Shown here: piece after piece, positions 46,670 to 58,355 of the stretch | Numbering within the stretch: position 1 is the stretch's first letter | Layout: every line of letters starts with the position of its first letter | NCBI GenBank assembly: GCA_963513945.1 | Contig: OY740716.1 | Span: forward strand, 218,207,157-218,271,156 | Length of the DNA: 64,000 bases | Reading direction: 5' to 3' | Source of the DNA: Hydrotaea diabolus | Taxonomy: Eukaryota; Arthropoda; Insecta; Diptera; Muscidae | Position numbers and translations under genes: made by a program | Notes under the pieces: generated by a model | What the model was told of the DNA's origin: nothing | The model's input: only the letters and a program-made list of their open reading frames with translations | Database searches by the model: none

Positions 46670-46989
46670 TATAATACTATAATTTAGTTAAATATCAACA
46701 GCTTTTAAGTTTCTCAATGGATTTAAATACTTGCGCTCTAAAAATTTATTTTATCTTAATAAAGGAATTTCTTACGGGGTGTGTTTTTGTTATTTTAGTT
46801 TTTTATAAAAAAAAACCTAATGATTGAGAAATCAAATAGGCATTTAACATCTTACAGTTATAGTTTTTTGAGTATTTTACTCGTATCTCTTACTAAATGC
46901 ATCTTAGAAAATCTAATTTTTGAAAAAAATTGAAAAGTAATTTCAATTTTAAAATCAAGTGACGAGCTCTAAAAATAAGGACATCTTAT

Positions 46990-47310
46990 TAAAACTATTC
47001 TGCTTATTTTGAATATAACAATCAGACCAGATTTGAAAATATTCGTGACACAGCCTATATTGGTCAAAAGTGAAAATCTTATCGGAATTTTTAAGGAATT
47101 GCTTTTGCTTTTACCAAACGCCTTTGGGATTTTTTATTAAACTTTTTTTCTTAAACTATTCTGCTTCTTTTAAATATATCAATCAGACCAGATTTGAAAA
47201 TATTTGGGAATGTGACAAGGCCTATTTTGTTCCAAAGTGAAAATCTTTCCCTAATTTTTAAGGAAATGCTTTTGTTTTTTCCAAACGCCTTTGGGATATT
47301 TAGCGACTGG
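46990..47310 (+). repeat. ~162-bp tandem duplication
   Basis: CTATTCTGCTTATTTTGAAT (46995) and CTATTCTGCTTCTTTTAAAT (47157) begin copies that share CAATCAGACCAGATTTGAAA, AAAGTGAAAATCTT, TTTTTAAGGAA and CCAAACGCCTTTGGGAT. Confidence 0.88.
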
Positions 47311-48086
47311 CGTTTATCACATTAAATGTCATTAATAGTTTTTTTATTAACACTTAAATTTACAATGTATACTTTATATATTTATGTTCTTTTTTGCTTA
47401 CCCAGAGTCCAAATGTCCAAAGTGTTCAACTTTTTATATTCTATCAGAAACCAATCTTCGGGGATCTGTTGGTCACCATAATGTTTTAGTTTGTGTCCTT
47501 CTTTATTGTAATACAATTCTGATTCACAATTATAAATCTATTAACCAGATTTTTTATTGGTAGAAGTTTGTGAAGTTTTGTTCCACCCTCGCCTTTTCTT
47601 ATAACATTCGTTTTGTTGCTAAATTAAGCTGGACAAATTAAAATGTGGTTAGAAAATTGAAGTCATAATTTTTGGTGTAACTGAGTGTGTTCTTTAAAAC
47701 CAAATTTAAAAATAGAACGAAAGAAAAGATCAAAACTATCGTGGGCAGATTCCACTAAAATTCAACCCAGAAGAAGTCAAGCATTTCCAACGAGACGACG
47801 GATAGGAAACACAGAAAAATACCCCTTTATGTGCATATAAATCACATTTGAGTTTGAAAGCCTAATTGGAATTTTTATCTATAGAAATTTAAAAAGAAAA
47901 TAAAATTATTTTATTATCTTTTTTATTGAAACAACAGGGAAGGATATTTAAAACGTACCTTAAAATTTTGTTTTTGCTCGAAAAGATTATAAATCGTTTC
48001 ATTATGATGGTATAAATGGCTACTATAATTTTTTTTAATATATTTTTTTTTCGTTAGAAATGTTTGGAAATGATCAAATTATTACT

Positions 48087-48338
48087 CTATCTTGCTGTTC
48101 AGGAACGATACAAATTTGAACAAATGGTTCAATCAGTTCCGGCTCAGCAAGATTTTACATTTACCTAAAACTTGCTATTCTAGAACGACTCATATTTCGT
48201 ACAAACCCCAAGTTTTCTATCTTGCTGTTCTAGAACGATACAACTTTGTACAAATGGGTCAAACAGTTTCGGATCAGCAAGATTTTGCATTTCCTAAAAC
48301 TTGCTGTTCTAGAACGACCCAAATTTCGTACATTATTT
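48087..48338 (+). repeat. 131-bp tandem duplication with internal half-repeats
   Basis: CTATCTTGCTGTTCAGGAAC (48087) and CTATCTTGCTGTTCTAGAAC (48218) start two copies. CTTGCTRTTCTAGAACGA also recurs in the second half of each, so the unit is itself built from two related halves. CAGCAAGATTTTRCATTT is shared. Confidence 0.85.
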
Positions 48339-48991
48339 GGCCATTTGATACTTTTAAAATCAGGAACAATTAAAAAAAAATTATAGCAGCCATAAAGAAG
48401 CGTTTTATAAATTTTTTGAACAAAAATATTGTTTTAGGAGCTTATTAAATGTTATGGCCCCAAAAAAATATGTTTTGGTTACTTTTCCATTCCGCAAACG
48501 TCTAAAGTGTTTACCGACATAAAAAAATCAAAACTTTCAATGAAACCATAGAATAGTTTTGAAAACCAAGTATTATTCTTATGAAATTTGGATTTAATAC
48601 AAAAGTGCCTCTATGTAGTAGACAAAAATTCTGGTTAGTTAGTTTGAAATCGTTTTTTAAATGTAGCACAACTTTTACTAAGGTAATGTGACAAACGAAT
48701 TTATCCCCAAATTATATCTTCAAAAAAGAAGGACGGAGTAAAATAAATTGTCTATGTTAAAAGCCTGGAATGAGAACAGGGTGAAATTTTAGTAGGATAT
48801 AGCAATGGAATCTGAAAAGGTTTGGACACTTTTAATGGTATCCTTACTCTTCTCATACTTTGCTTCCTGGTTTCTTTTATTATAATTTTTATAAATTGAA
48901 GGGTTTGTTTTATATGACTTCAGTATAATAACGTTTAAATAACTCTGCTTGACGTTTAAATTACATAAGCTTCCCAACGAAAAAACTAATA

Positions 48992-49212
48992 CAGTAAGTA
49001 ACGGATATAAGAATATTTCTTATAAGAAAAAACCGTATATAAGAATTTTTTGCAAAACTTAATTGTAATTGTTATTAAATGAACAGCAATTTACCAGCTC
49101 GAAAGCACATTTAATTAGATGGCACGTTTTTAACAAAATTTGCAAAGTGACATTAATTGCTTATAAAAAAACTTGTGCCATTTCTTGACTTTCTTATATC
49201 CGTTATCTACTG
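48992..49212. mobile_element. Short MITE with CAGTA-type ends and TA target site, copy 2
   Basis: CAGTAAGTAACGGATATAAG at the left and, inverted, CAGTAGATAACGGATATAAG at the right, flanked by TA on both sides (48990-48991, 49213-49214). It is 221 bp, related to 16162-16329, and has no coding capacity. Confidence 0.82.
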
Positions 49213-49214
49213 TA

Positions 49215-51135
49215 AACTCCGTTTATTGAAATAACACAAATTACTAAGTCAAACTTGGACAAGGTTTCTTAGCAAGGGAAAACTAATAAAGAATAATAGC
49301 GGTACTAAGTCAACCTAAGACGTTTGAAAGTATTGGCACAAATATTTGACAAAAAAAAACACTAGCTGCCTCCAAATCAAATGTGTCATTTGAGTTGCTC
49401 TTTCGTTACGACGTATAGGACTATGTGAGTTTGTGGTGGTAAATCTTCTCGATCTGTGTAATAATCTCAGTATTTAAAGAATATAGAAAGGACAGTCTAC
49501 AAATAAGCAGTTGACACTTGAGAGTTAAGCCAGTGTTTCAAATTATATAATTAATTTGATGTTAATAATAACAACAAATTTTATGAGAACATTGTAACCA
49601 ATTTAAAACCTATATTTGTTCACAAACATATTCATGTAATATAAAACCAACAATCAATATTGTGAAGATATGATCCATATTTTAATATGAGCGGTTTGTA
49701 ATAATCCAAAACCATAAAAATATCTGACAAAATCTACTACTAAGAAACATCGATTTAAGGGTGGGGTTTTGATTAATGTATTACGATTAATTTTGAAAAC
49801 TAGTTAATGAAAATTACTTGGTGGCATTTATGGTTTCAAAATATAGCATCCTCATGAACATAAATAAAGCTAATTAAAATCAAACTAACTTTACAAACTT
49901 TTCGATTGCGCGCTATTGCCCCTTAAAAATAGTATAATAAAACCATTATTTAAAACTTAATAAAAAAATCAAGTTAAAAGAAACAAGCCAGGCGTTGTGA
50001 TATTTATAAATAAAAAACACAAATAATTATGTAGATAAACAACAACAAAAAACATTTTTGCTTTTTATAAGATAAAAAACGATCCTAATTTTTCAAAAAT
50101 GGCCTTCTAAACTAAAGAAAAGAGAATACGGACAAAACGAAATCATAATAGAAATACTTTAAAAAATCTACACTCACAAACAGATATAAAAATGTAAGAA
50201 CAAAGAAATCAAAGCCTTATATAAATGTTTTTTTTTATTATTTATTTACCTCAAACTAAGTGTATTTTTTCTAAATATTTTGCTAAAACTATTGGTAACA
50301 ACAAAAACAACATATTGTACATCTATATTTTTATTAGCTTTTTAAAACAAAACAAATAACGACAAGAAAAATCAACATATTTTTTATAATAATTATAAAA
50401 ACAAAATTTAAACAAAGCAATTATCGTCCCTTTGATGTTAAAATAATAGAAAGAACAACAAGTGAACGGAATGAAAATAATTAATAATAATAGCAACAAC
50501 ATGGAACATTTCTAGCTTTAATTCATCATTACTAACAACTGAGAAGAAAGAGTATAAAACGAAATAAATAAAATTACCAATTAATATTTTATTTTTCTTT
50601 ACAACCTAATAAATGTACGAGTATTAATGTCCAAAAAATTATAATACATACATTTTAATTAGAATTGTAAAGGGAATTTATGAAAAGAATATAAAATGAA
50701 TAACCCCTAAAGTCCTACAGATACGATCGTATGATGGTTATAGCAATAATAACAGTTTTAAAACCGAGACAACAAACACCAAATGATTTCAATTGATTGA
50801 AAAACAATTTGAAAATAAAACACTAAAAAACCATAAATACTAAGTGGATTTCATTTATTCAAAACTTCAGCAAAAGTAAGTATTACGAATAGTTTAAGGG
50901 TGATCCAGTTTCAAAGAATTTGACAAAAATGTAAAATTGTTTCTTCATATTATTTATGTGTTTATTAGAAAGAGCCAACATTCCCATTATTTATGAAACA
51001 AACATTTAGGTTGTTGCCCGAATCGTAAATATATCTTTGAATTTTATAATACGAGTATTATTATAAGGTATCAAAGATGATAAACTAAATATAATTTTTT
51101 TTCCCAAATTTACACCTCATACCGCGAATTCGATA
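49215..51135. other. AT-rich non-coding DNA
   Basis: No open frame of note and no repeat recognised, except that 51067-51130 is echoed at 53520-53580. Confidence 0.5.
51067..51130 (+). repeat. Direct repeat flanking the 51-53.5 kb transposon cluster (left)
   Basis: GGTATCAAAGATGATAAACT with TTTACACCTCATACCGCGAA. A diverged second copy (GGTATCAAAGAAGATAAAAA, TTTACCTCTCATCCCGCAAA) lies at 53520-53580. Confidence 0.6.
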
Positions 51136-51139
51136 TGAC

Positions 51140-52003
51140 CATATAATGGTGGGCGATCACATTTTAAATCGGCTGTAAACAAAGGTTCAACTTTGCCTTT
51201 TAATAAGAGAACAAAATATAATTCTTATGTCTAACATAACGGGCTCGGCATTACCTCATCTGACCAACCTAATTTTCAATACATTTTTGATTGAACCGGG
51301 TCGAATCTCTTTAATGGCAACTTCGATTTAAGTTTCAACGCTTCAATTATCTCTGGATGCTTTACGTACCATTTGTCTTGATTGGCTCTTCACAGAAAAT
51401 AATTCAAAGGGTTTAAATCACAGCTCCAATGCGGCCAATTGATATCACAATTTCGTCTGATTATTCCATTTTCTAAAACTGGGGTAAAAAATCGATGGTT
51501 GCGTTGGCTGTGTGACATGTGGTCTTGTTGAAATCAAATGTCGTCCATATCATTCTTTTGAATTTTTGAAAACAAAAATTTGTTGAGCATTGCGTCGTAA
51601 TGCTCACTGTTGACGGTAACGGTAGTTCCTTGCTCGTTTTCGAAGAAAAATGGCCCAATGAAGCCGTCCGCCCAAACAGTGACTTGTGAGTGCATTGGCT
51701 TTTCAATAGTCACGTGTGAGTTCTCAAACCTCATATGAGGCTTATTGACATAGCCACCGAGATTAAGTGAGCTTCATCTAAAAAATGGATTTTTCGGTTT
51801 ATTGACATAGCCACCGAGATTAAGTGAGCTTCATCTGAAAAATGGATTTTTCGGTAAAATTCTTCACAATCGTCAGCCCATTGGGCGAATCAAAAACTCA
51901 TCGGATGGTGATGCATAACAAAGTTCAACTTTTCCAATAAAACCACAAATTTGAAAAAGTCTCAGTACTTTTACAGTCAACTCAAATTTTAATTGGCCCA
52001 CCC
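51140..52003 (-). pseudogene. Decayed Tc1/mariner-superfamily transposon with transposase relic
   Basis: On the minus strand, fragments in several frames give SDEAHL (first catalytic block), VTVWADGFIGPFFFENEQ, GTTVTVNSEHYDAML, WFQQDHMSHSQRNH (second catalytic Asp) and CDLNPLNYFL (third block, normally CDLTPLDFFLW). Spacing and motifs fit the IS630-Tc1-mariner transposases widespread in insects. TTTTAATTGGCCCACCCTA at the right (51986-52004) and ATGGTGGGCGATCACATTTT at the left look like eroded terminal repeats. Frameshifts and stops disable it. A mariner lies immediately to the right. Confidence 0.7.
51742..51855. repeat. 57-bp in-register tandem duplication inside the transposase relic
   Basis: TTATTGACATAGCCACCGAG starts copies at 51742 and 51799 that differ at one base. 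On the coding strand each copy spells the DEAHLNLGGYVNK block once a one-base shift is allowed for, so the first catalytic motif is present twice. Confidence 0.92.
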
Positions 52004-52007
52004 TATA

Positions 52008-53266
52008 CGAGGGCTAGCCTAATAATGAAAATGCGAATATTTATCATCAATAATGGTTTTATTGTTTGTCAAAGTTTTCTCCAGCATGATTTATACACTT
52101 TTGCATGCGTTCAAACCAATTGTCGAAGCACTTTTTCCACTTCGTTTGAGACACCTCCAAAACATGGGTTTTGAACGCTTCAACAGCATCTTCTGGCGAC
52201 GAAAATCGTTGACCATACATTTTTTTCTTGATGTGCGGGAATAAAAAGAAGTCATTGGGTGCCAAGTCAGGGCTGTACGACGGATGACCCATCAATTCGA
52301 CGTTTTGGCCGGTCAAAAGACCAAATGTGTGCCGATGTGTGAGAGTTCGCATTGTCATGGTGCACAATGATTCGTCTTTTTTTGTTCGTTTTTCGAATTT
52401 CTCCGAAGACTTCAGGCAAAAAAATTGTGGTATACCATTTAGAATTGACCGTCCTACGTTGCTCAAGCGGAACAGTCGCTACATGACCAGTTTTGCCGAA
52501 GAAACAGACGACCATTTGCTTCGAAGTGCTTCTTCCACGAACAACTTTCATCGGATTTGGATCGTCTTCGAAGATCCACACGGTCGATTGCTGATTTGTT
52601 TCGGGCTCATACGCATAGATCCATGATTCGTCACCTGTGACGATCTTATAAACGTCTTTTGAAGCACCGCGATGATATTTTTTCAAAATTTCTTTGCACC
52701 AATCGACACGAGCCTTTTTTTTGAGCGATTGTCAAATTGTGCGGGATCCAACGAGAACAACCCATTTATACGGCCAGGTGTTCATGCAATATCAAATGTA
52801 TGCTGTTGGAAGAAATGCCCAAGGATGCCTCTATCTCACGATATGTCACATGACTTGCATTATCAGTTCAGCACGGCATCAATGTTCTCTGGCACAACGG
52901 CCGTTTTTGTACGACCTTCGTCTTGAGCGAGCGTCGGCCACGATTGAATTCATTAATCCAGTTTTTCACAGTGCTATAGGATGGTGCTTCATCGCCATAC
53001 AAAGATTTAAGTTCATCGATGCACTCTTGTCCTGATAATCCATGTTGTAAAAATGATCCCACAAAAATGTCCACGAGTTAATTCCATTTTTTTGCCAAAT
53101 TGATTTTTTCAAGTTACTGTACTTAAACAACACAAATGATGGTCGTACGACAAAACGTTCTGAGTACGTTTATACGAATAAATGCCGAACAATCCAATGG
53201 AAATGTCAGATGGCACCAAGCAACACTTAGTTTTGCCTAGGACAGAAATATATATAGCAACCCTCG
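52008..53266 (-). mobile_element. mariner transposon, 1.26 kb, full length but disabled
   Basis: Ends CGAGGGCTAGC (left) and, inverted, CGAGGGTTGCTATATATATT (right), with TA at 52006-52007 and 53267-53268. The length is typical of mariner. The transposase gene on the minus strand spans nearly the whole element but is broken by frameshifts. The terminal repeats have also diverged. Confidence 0.85.
52059..53074 (-). pseudogene. mariner transposase, frameshifted
   Basis: The start region MDIFVGSFLQHGLSGQECID, then LKSLYGDEAPSYSTVKNWIN, is the N-terminal DNA-binding part. The frame is lost near 52870. A second open piece (52686-52267) has TGDESWIYAYEPETNQQSTV (first catalytic Asp) and IIVHHDNANSHTSA (second). 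A further frame change near 52330 leads to the last piece, with YSPDLAPNDFFLFPHIK (third catalytic Asp) and the C-terminus ending NHAGENFDKQ. HHDN..SPDLAP spacing fits the DD34D signature of mariner. All three catalytic acidic residues survive, so the lesions are at least two frameshifts and loss of sequence between the first two pieces. It resembles the mariner group often seen fused or annotated as SETMAR-like in insects. Confidence 0.85.
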
Positions 53267-53268
53267 TA

Positions 53269-54590
53269 ACGGTGATCCAAATTTAATTTTTTTTTTAAAA
53301 ATTTAACAAAAAAAAATTACAAAAATGTATTATTTATTCTTCATATTAAATATTAGTTAAAAAAACATTATCATTTTTATGAAACAGCACTTTCTTCATG
53401 GAAATCCCCAAAAAAAACTCTAAAGGCTCATAGTGGTCCTGAAATCCTGAAAACATGCTATTTATGCTCATTAATATTGAGTTTGTTTAAACATATTTTT
53501 GAAGTTTATCACATGATCATCAGGTATCAAAGAAGATAAAAATTAATAGCATTTTTCGACATTTACCTCTCATCCCGCAAATGTGAGTCGTTTCTGAGGA
53601 TTAAGACGCAGAAAAGAGCATACAACTTTTATATTTTTCGACGTGTTTTAAAACCTTTAAAAAGGATTTGTGAGTCAAAAAAACTTGATACATAATAAAG
53701 TTTTATTGGACCTATATTCAAAATGTTATTGTACAGTCAAAAACTTTCTGAGCATTTGTAAGTGTTTCGTGACCTGCGTCTGTTTTGACGGTTCGTAACG
53801 TTCAGAAGGGACAACTCGATCGGAATATATTTGTCCTCAAGATGGCATTAACTTAAACGATTAAAAATATGCAAATCAAGCGCCACCTTTAAAAAATTAT
53901 TGTCAACTAAATGAAAACTAATGATGGGAATGAAAAAACTTTTAAATCACTCTATTGGCTTTAGTTATTAGAATGACTTTCTAAAATTGAAAGTTTTGTA
54001 AAAAGTTTTTCTGAATGAAGGCAATTATTTTCCAGTTATTCGATTTCGTACATTTATTAGGTTTTTTGTGGCATATCATATCAAATGAGCTGAGGTTTAA
54101 AGAAAGGAAAATTCATCATTTTTTCAGCTGCGCAATTTGATTCTTAAAGTTGTTATAGAAATTTGAGAAATTCGAGCATTGGAAGTGAAAAAAGGCTGAA
54201 GAGACCAATTTCGTGTGGGCAAAAATATCTCCCAAAAAATTGGGAACCGTTTCACCTTTCCAAATTGGTACTGCATCCTTTAAAGGCTTTAGAAGGAAAA
54301 AGGTTGTGTTGGTCAAAATTCATATTTTCTTTTTAATCTATATTAATGTTTTTAAAAAAGTACATTTATTAAATACATTTGAAATCCGATTAGAAAAAAA
54401 TATAGCATTTAAAGTTGCGTGTCTAGGTATCAAAAGTTCGGAAAAATATGAGAAATTTCTGAAGTAGAAATAAAAACTGTGACTTTTTCCACCAAATGTA
54501 CCCTATCTTCCAAAAATTACTTGTCTCTAAAATCGCAAAATAAGAAAATTAGTCAACTTTGGGTGGATTTCTAAAATATAATGAATTACA
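53269..54590. other. AT-rich non-coding DNA
   Basis: Contains the second copy of the 51067 direct repeat at 53520-53580. Open frames near 54116-54467 overlap on opposite strands and have no motif. Confidence 0.5.
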
Positions 54591-54599
54591 AATTTTATC

Positions 54600-55430
54600 G
54601 AAAATATTAAAAGGAACAGAAAAAGTACTGGAATAGTGTTTTTGGATGTAGAAAAAGTCTTCGATACTGTATAGCATAACGTCCTAGTATACAAATTAGG
54701 AACGATGTTTTTTCCTACTTATCTACAAAAAATTGTAAAAAGCTTTTTTACAAATTGATCAGTGGTGGTTACCGTAAATAATGGAAAATCTACGGAAAGG
54801 CCTATACCCGCTGGGATACTTTAGGGATCCGTTTTGTCTCCAATATTGTACACCTTGTATACTTCGGAGTTCAAAGTCCTAAAAGAACGCAACACTGCAT
54901 GATACGCCGTTGATACCGCAATTATATATAACAAATGAAAAGCTATCAAATCCAATAAATAAAAAATGAAAAAAAACTCCTTCAACATGCAAAAAAAATA
55001 TTTCTTAAATTGAAAATAAAAATTAATGGAGATAAAACACAAGCTATTTTTTCCCATTCAATAAATCCCCTAAGAGAATTCCCACACAAACTCTTAACAT
55101 TCAAGGCACCGAAATTCCGCTTCAAAACAGTATTAACTTTAGTATTTGGGTATTACTTATAAAAAACTGACATTTAACATTTATACGATGCGAAAGAGCA
55201 CTTTACCCACTGTTAAAGAGAAAATTGAACATCAAAAACATAATTTTATTATATAAAATGTGTGTATGACCTATTATGACATACGTATAAAAAAGCGGCT
55301 AAAACATATCGCAAAGAACTCAAAACGGTTGCTTTGATTAGGGCAAAAACTATGTCAATCGGAATTTCCGGCCACAAACATTGGTTCATCTTTCCTCTGT
55401 GGCTCTCAAGGAGATAAAAAGCATAAGCAT
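54600..55430 (+). pseudogene. Decayed jockey-clade reverse transcriptase fragment
   Basis: One frame, interrupted by stops, reads TGIVFLDVEKVFDTV (RT motif around the first catalytic Asp), IPAGIL followed by GSVLSPILYTLYTSEF (the PQGSVLSP block) and AVDTAI (degraded YADDTAI), with jockey-type spacing. It then gives YLGITYKKLTFNI (normally YLG..D..LTWKDHI) and a remnant of the C-terminal region to about 55430. The endonuclease, ORF1 and tail are absent. It is not a piece of the intact element at 1241-5514, since the residues differ at most positions. Confidence 0.7.
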
Positions 55431-55779
55431 AAAAAGATTTATTAAAATGTTCCAGAAATTATACTTATAAATTATAATTTTTTTTGTCATTTCAAGGCAT
55501 TAATGTTTTTTACGGGAATGAACTGAGTATGTAATAGGCTTTCATGAAAAGTTAATCAATTTTTTTTTTGGAAATGCCAAAGCTGAAGTTATTCACAAAA
55601 ATTTTAATGTAGGGCAATTTTTACCTTAATTTCCCATCGCAAAACGAAAGGCATCGGCATTGAAATCATGCTTTTTAAATGCTATTGAAATTTCAAATTA
55701 ATGTTGGGGTAGATCCAAGTTCCCTTCTACTGGAATTCCTGCAAGATACGTTGGTTTTGCTTTGTTAGGCGACCTAGGG

Positions 55780-56590
55780 AGTCAACGGAATGTGGAGTTT
55801 CTGGATATCAGCTTATTGGGAAATTTTCGTCGTAATTCTGTCATAACAGGCCGGGCTATGTGAGGTGTTGCACCATCTTGCTGAAACCAAACAGAGTTGA
55901 AAGAAATGCTCATTCGACGTAATTCTGGAAAGAAAAACTCTCTCAACATGCTCAAGTAACGGTCTCCAGTAACCTTTGAGGTGTGACTGTTTTCTGCGAA
56001 GAAGTAGTGCCCGACAATGCAGCGTGATGAAACTGCACATCACACTGTGACATGAAGTGGATGCACTTCCGCCTCATGGTGTACGAGTATCTGGGGGTTG
56101 AAAGGACTCCATATTCAACAATTTTGTTTGTTTATGTTGCCGTCTATATCGAAATGGGCCTCGTAAGACATGAAAAGGCATTTTCCGTGCTCTTCCGCCA
56201 TGTAAAACCTATTCAGGCAAAATTTCATTTTGTTGGCCCTTCGAATTTTATATGGGAATAAGTTCAAATCTTTGTGCATAATTGACTGCAATGACTGTCT
56301 GCTTATACCCATTTAAGCAGAAAATGTTTTTGTTAAAACTCTTGGATTGTTTTTTAGCTACAGCAGCGATTGTTTTCTCCGTCCGTACTGAAGTGTTTCG
56401 ACAGTGAGGTCTTCTTTTGAATGGCCCATGCTCGGCAAAATTGTTAACAAGTCTCATTATGGTCCATCTGCTCGGAGGATTGCCGTCAAACGTGCGCCTA
56501 TACTATCTTTGAAACGACTCCAGAAAGTACGGGGAAAAAAATTAACCAGATTCATTAAAAAAAGTTATTAAATTTGTTTTGGGTAGCGGC
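55780..56590 (-). pseudogene. Tc1/mariner-superfamily transposase relic
   Basis: Minus-strand pieces: FAEHGPFKRRPHCRNTSVRT, EKTIAAVAKK, GISRQSLQSIMHKDLNLFPY (second helix-turn-helix), LFMSYEAHFDIDGNINKQNC (first catalytic block, with Tyr where the catalytic Asp is expected), VTVWCAVSS..IVGHYFFAEN, and VWFQQDGATPHIARPVM (second catalytic Asp), ending ISRNSTFR. The third catalytic block is missing. CCACCCTATAT at 56604-56614 may be an eroded terminal repeat. Related to 51140-52003. Confidence 0.75.
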
Positions 56591-57029
56591 TTTCATCAGC
56601 CACCCTATATGAATAAGAATACGATTGGAGTAGTATGTTAAATCCACAAATTTAATCGAAGAATCGTAATCTTCGCCGTGAGTTTACTAAAGTGCAAGGG
56701 TATGGATTTTGAAAGAGTGTCATATTTGCTGCCAAAGTAAGCATAAAATACTGAAAAATAATAGTCGATCGAAAAATTTTAGACCATCAAACACAGCACT
56801 TCAACTAAAGAATATTATACCTATGTACATTAAATTGGCGGAAACTTTATGGTGCGCCAAAGCTTCATCTAGAGTGGATAGTAAGATTTTTACAACAAAA
56901 ATAGCGCATCAAGTGAATTGTCAAAATTAGTTTTATACAAAATTATAACCAACTGCGTTTTGTCGAATCAACGAAATTTTACATAAGACAGAGTAAACCA
57001 GTGATTATTTTTTTACATTTGTTGAAGTG

Positions 57030-57870
57030 TACTAAGAGGGCCGATCAATAATTCCGTGACTTTTCCAACTTCCCTCGTAGTTATATGAAATGCAACACAG
57101 CTCCCATCAAGTATCATCTGTTAATAGACTACTGGCAAATTTTGAGAGAGTTCCGTCATTTAATTTGTGTTTAACAGCTGTTCAAAACATACAACCTCGT
57201 GGAAAGAAAAAGGTAAATTTCGAGTGCTCATTAAACATTATTTTTTGCGGAAAAAACCGTTAAATAAACCAAGGAAAAGCTTGATAAATACTATGGGGAC
57301 ACTGCACCATCGATTTCAAATGTAAACAAGTAGTTTACTGACTTTCGTTGTGGTCGCACAAGTACAAATGACGCTGAACAATCTGGACGGCCAATTGAGG
57401 TCAATACACCCGAAAAATCCACGATACGGTGTTGAGAATGTTGCGTGAGAATGTTGATGCCATACGCATTTAATATGGCAGTGTGGATTCGATTTTACAT
57501 GATCAGTTGGTTTGGGAAAGCTGATTGCAAGATTAGCATTTTATCAAGATAATGCACAGGTGCACACATGTGCAGTCTCAATGGCAAAATTGCATGAATT
57601 GGGTTATGAATTGGTACCTCATCCGCCATATTCTCCGGATTTAGACCCCAGAGATTATTTCCAAACCTAAAGAAATGGCTCGGTGGAACGAGATTCAGCA
57701 CCAAAGACGAAATTATTGATCAAATAAATGCCATTTATGGACCTACTTTTTTGGAAGGTATAGAAAATTGGGAAAACGTTGGACTAAGCGTATTAAGCTA
57801 AAAGGAGACTATGTTTATAATTACAAAAAACAATTGTTTGATTTAAAAAGACAAGAAACTAAAAATACAC
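57030..57870 (+). pseudogene. mariner transposase relic with internal deletion
   Basis: Plus-strand fragments: an N-terminal piece near 57225-57300 (KHYFLRKKPLNK, then ..KLDKYYGD), TDFRCGRTSTNDAEQSGRPI near 57340-57395, then a jump to FYQDNAQVHTCAVSMAKLHE (57540-57600) with VPHPPYSPDLDPRDYF (second and third catalytic blocks) and a C-terminal piece around KKWLGG. The stretch carrying the first catalytic block is deleted and several stops and frameshifts are present. It belongs to a different mariner lineage from 52008-53266. Clear terminal repeats were not found. Confidence 0.72.
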
Positions 57871-57903
57871 TAAGATTATTTTGATTTCCCACAATACTCA
57901 ATA

Positions 57904-58353
57904 TGTGACGCGCAAAATAGAAAGGGGCCTAAGGTTAAAAACCAGTTTTGTTGAGGAGAGCCATTTTAAAGATTATGTCCCTTTCTATTTGCGCTTAGAA
58001 CCGCCGACTTCACTTTTATAAAACGCGCATATCTCTGGGAGGGGCACTTTTGGGACATGGGATCGGTCTCCTTCGATGCTCAGATGTTGTCCACATCAAA
58101 AAAAGAAAAAGAAGTGAAAAGTGGATGAAAAGTTTTGTTCAGGAGAGCCATTTTAATGATTAGGTCCCTTTCTATTTGCGCTTAGAATCGTCGACTTCAC
58201 TTTCATAAAACGCGCATATCTCTGGGAGGGAACACTTTTGGGGCATGGGATCGGTCTCATTCGATGCTTAGATATTGTCCACATCAAAAAAAGAAAAAAA
58301 AAATCGAAATTGATTTTTTTACCCTTAGGTCCCTTTCTCTATGCGCTCTCACA
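57904..58353. mobile_element. 450-bp MITE with ~38-bp inverted ends (copy B), internally duplicated
   Basis: TGTGACGCGCAAAATAGAAA at the left and, inverted, TGTGAGAGCGCATAGAGAAA at the right, with TA on both sides (57902-57903, 58354-58355). The central block (CATAAAACGCGCATATCTCT, GGGATCGGTCTC, GATGTTGTCCACATCAAAAA) occurs twice here and once in copy A (35886-36114), so copy B has expanded by an internal duplication of roughly 190 bases. Confidence 0.85.
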
Positions 58354-58355
58354 TA

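Larger units (their letters stand above)
46672..48989. other. Non-coding DNA with two tandem duplications
   Basis: Apart from the duplications at 46990-47310 and 48087-48338 it is AT-rich and without a gene. Confidence 0.55.
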
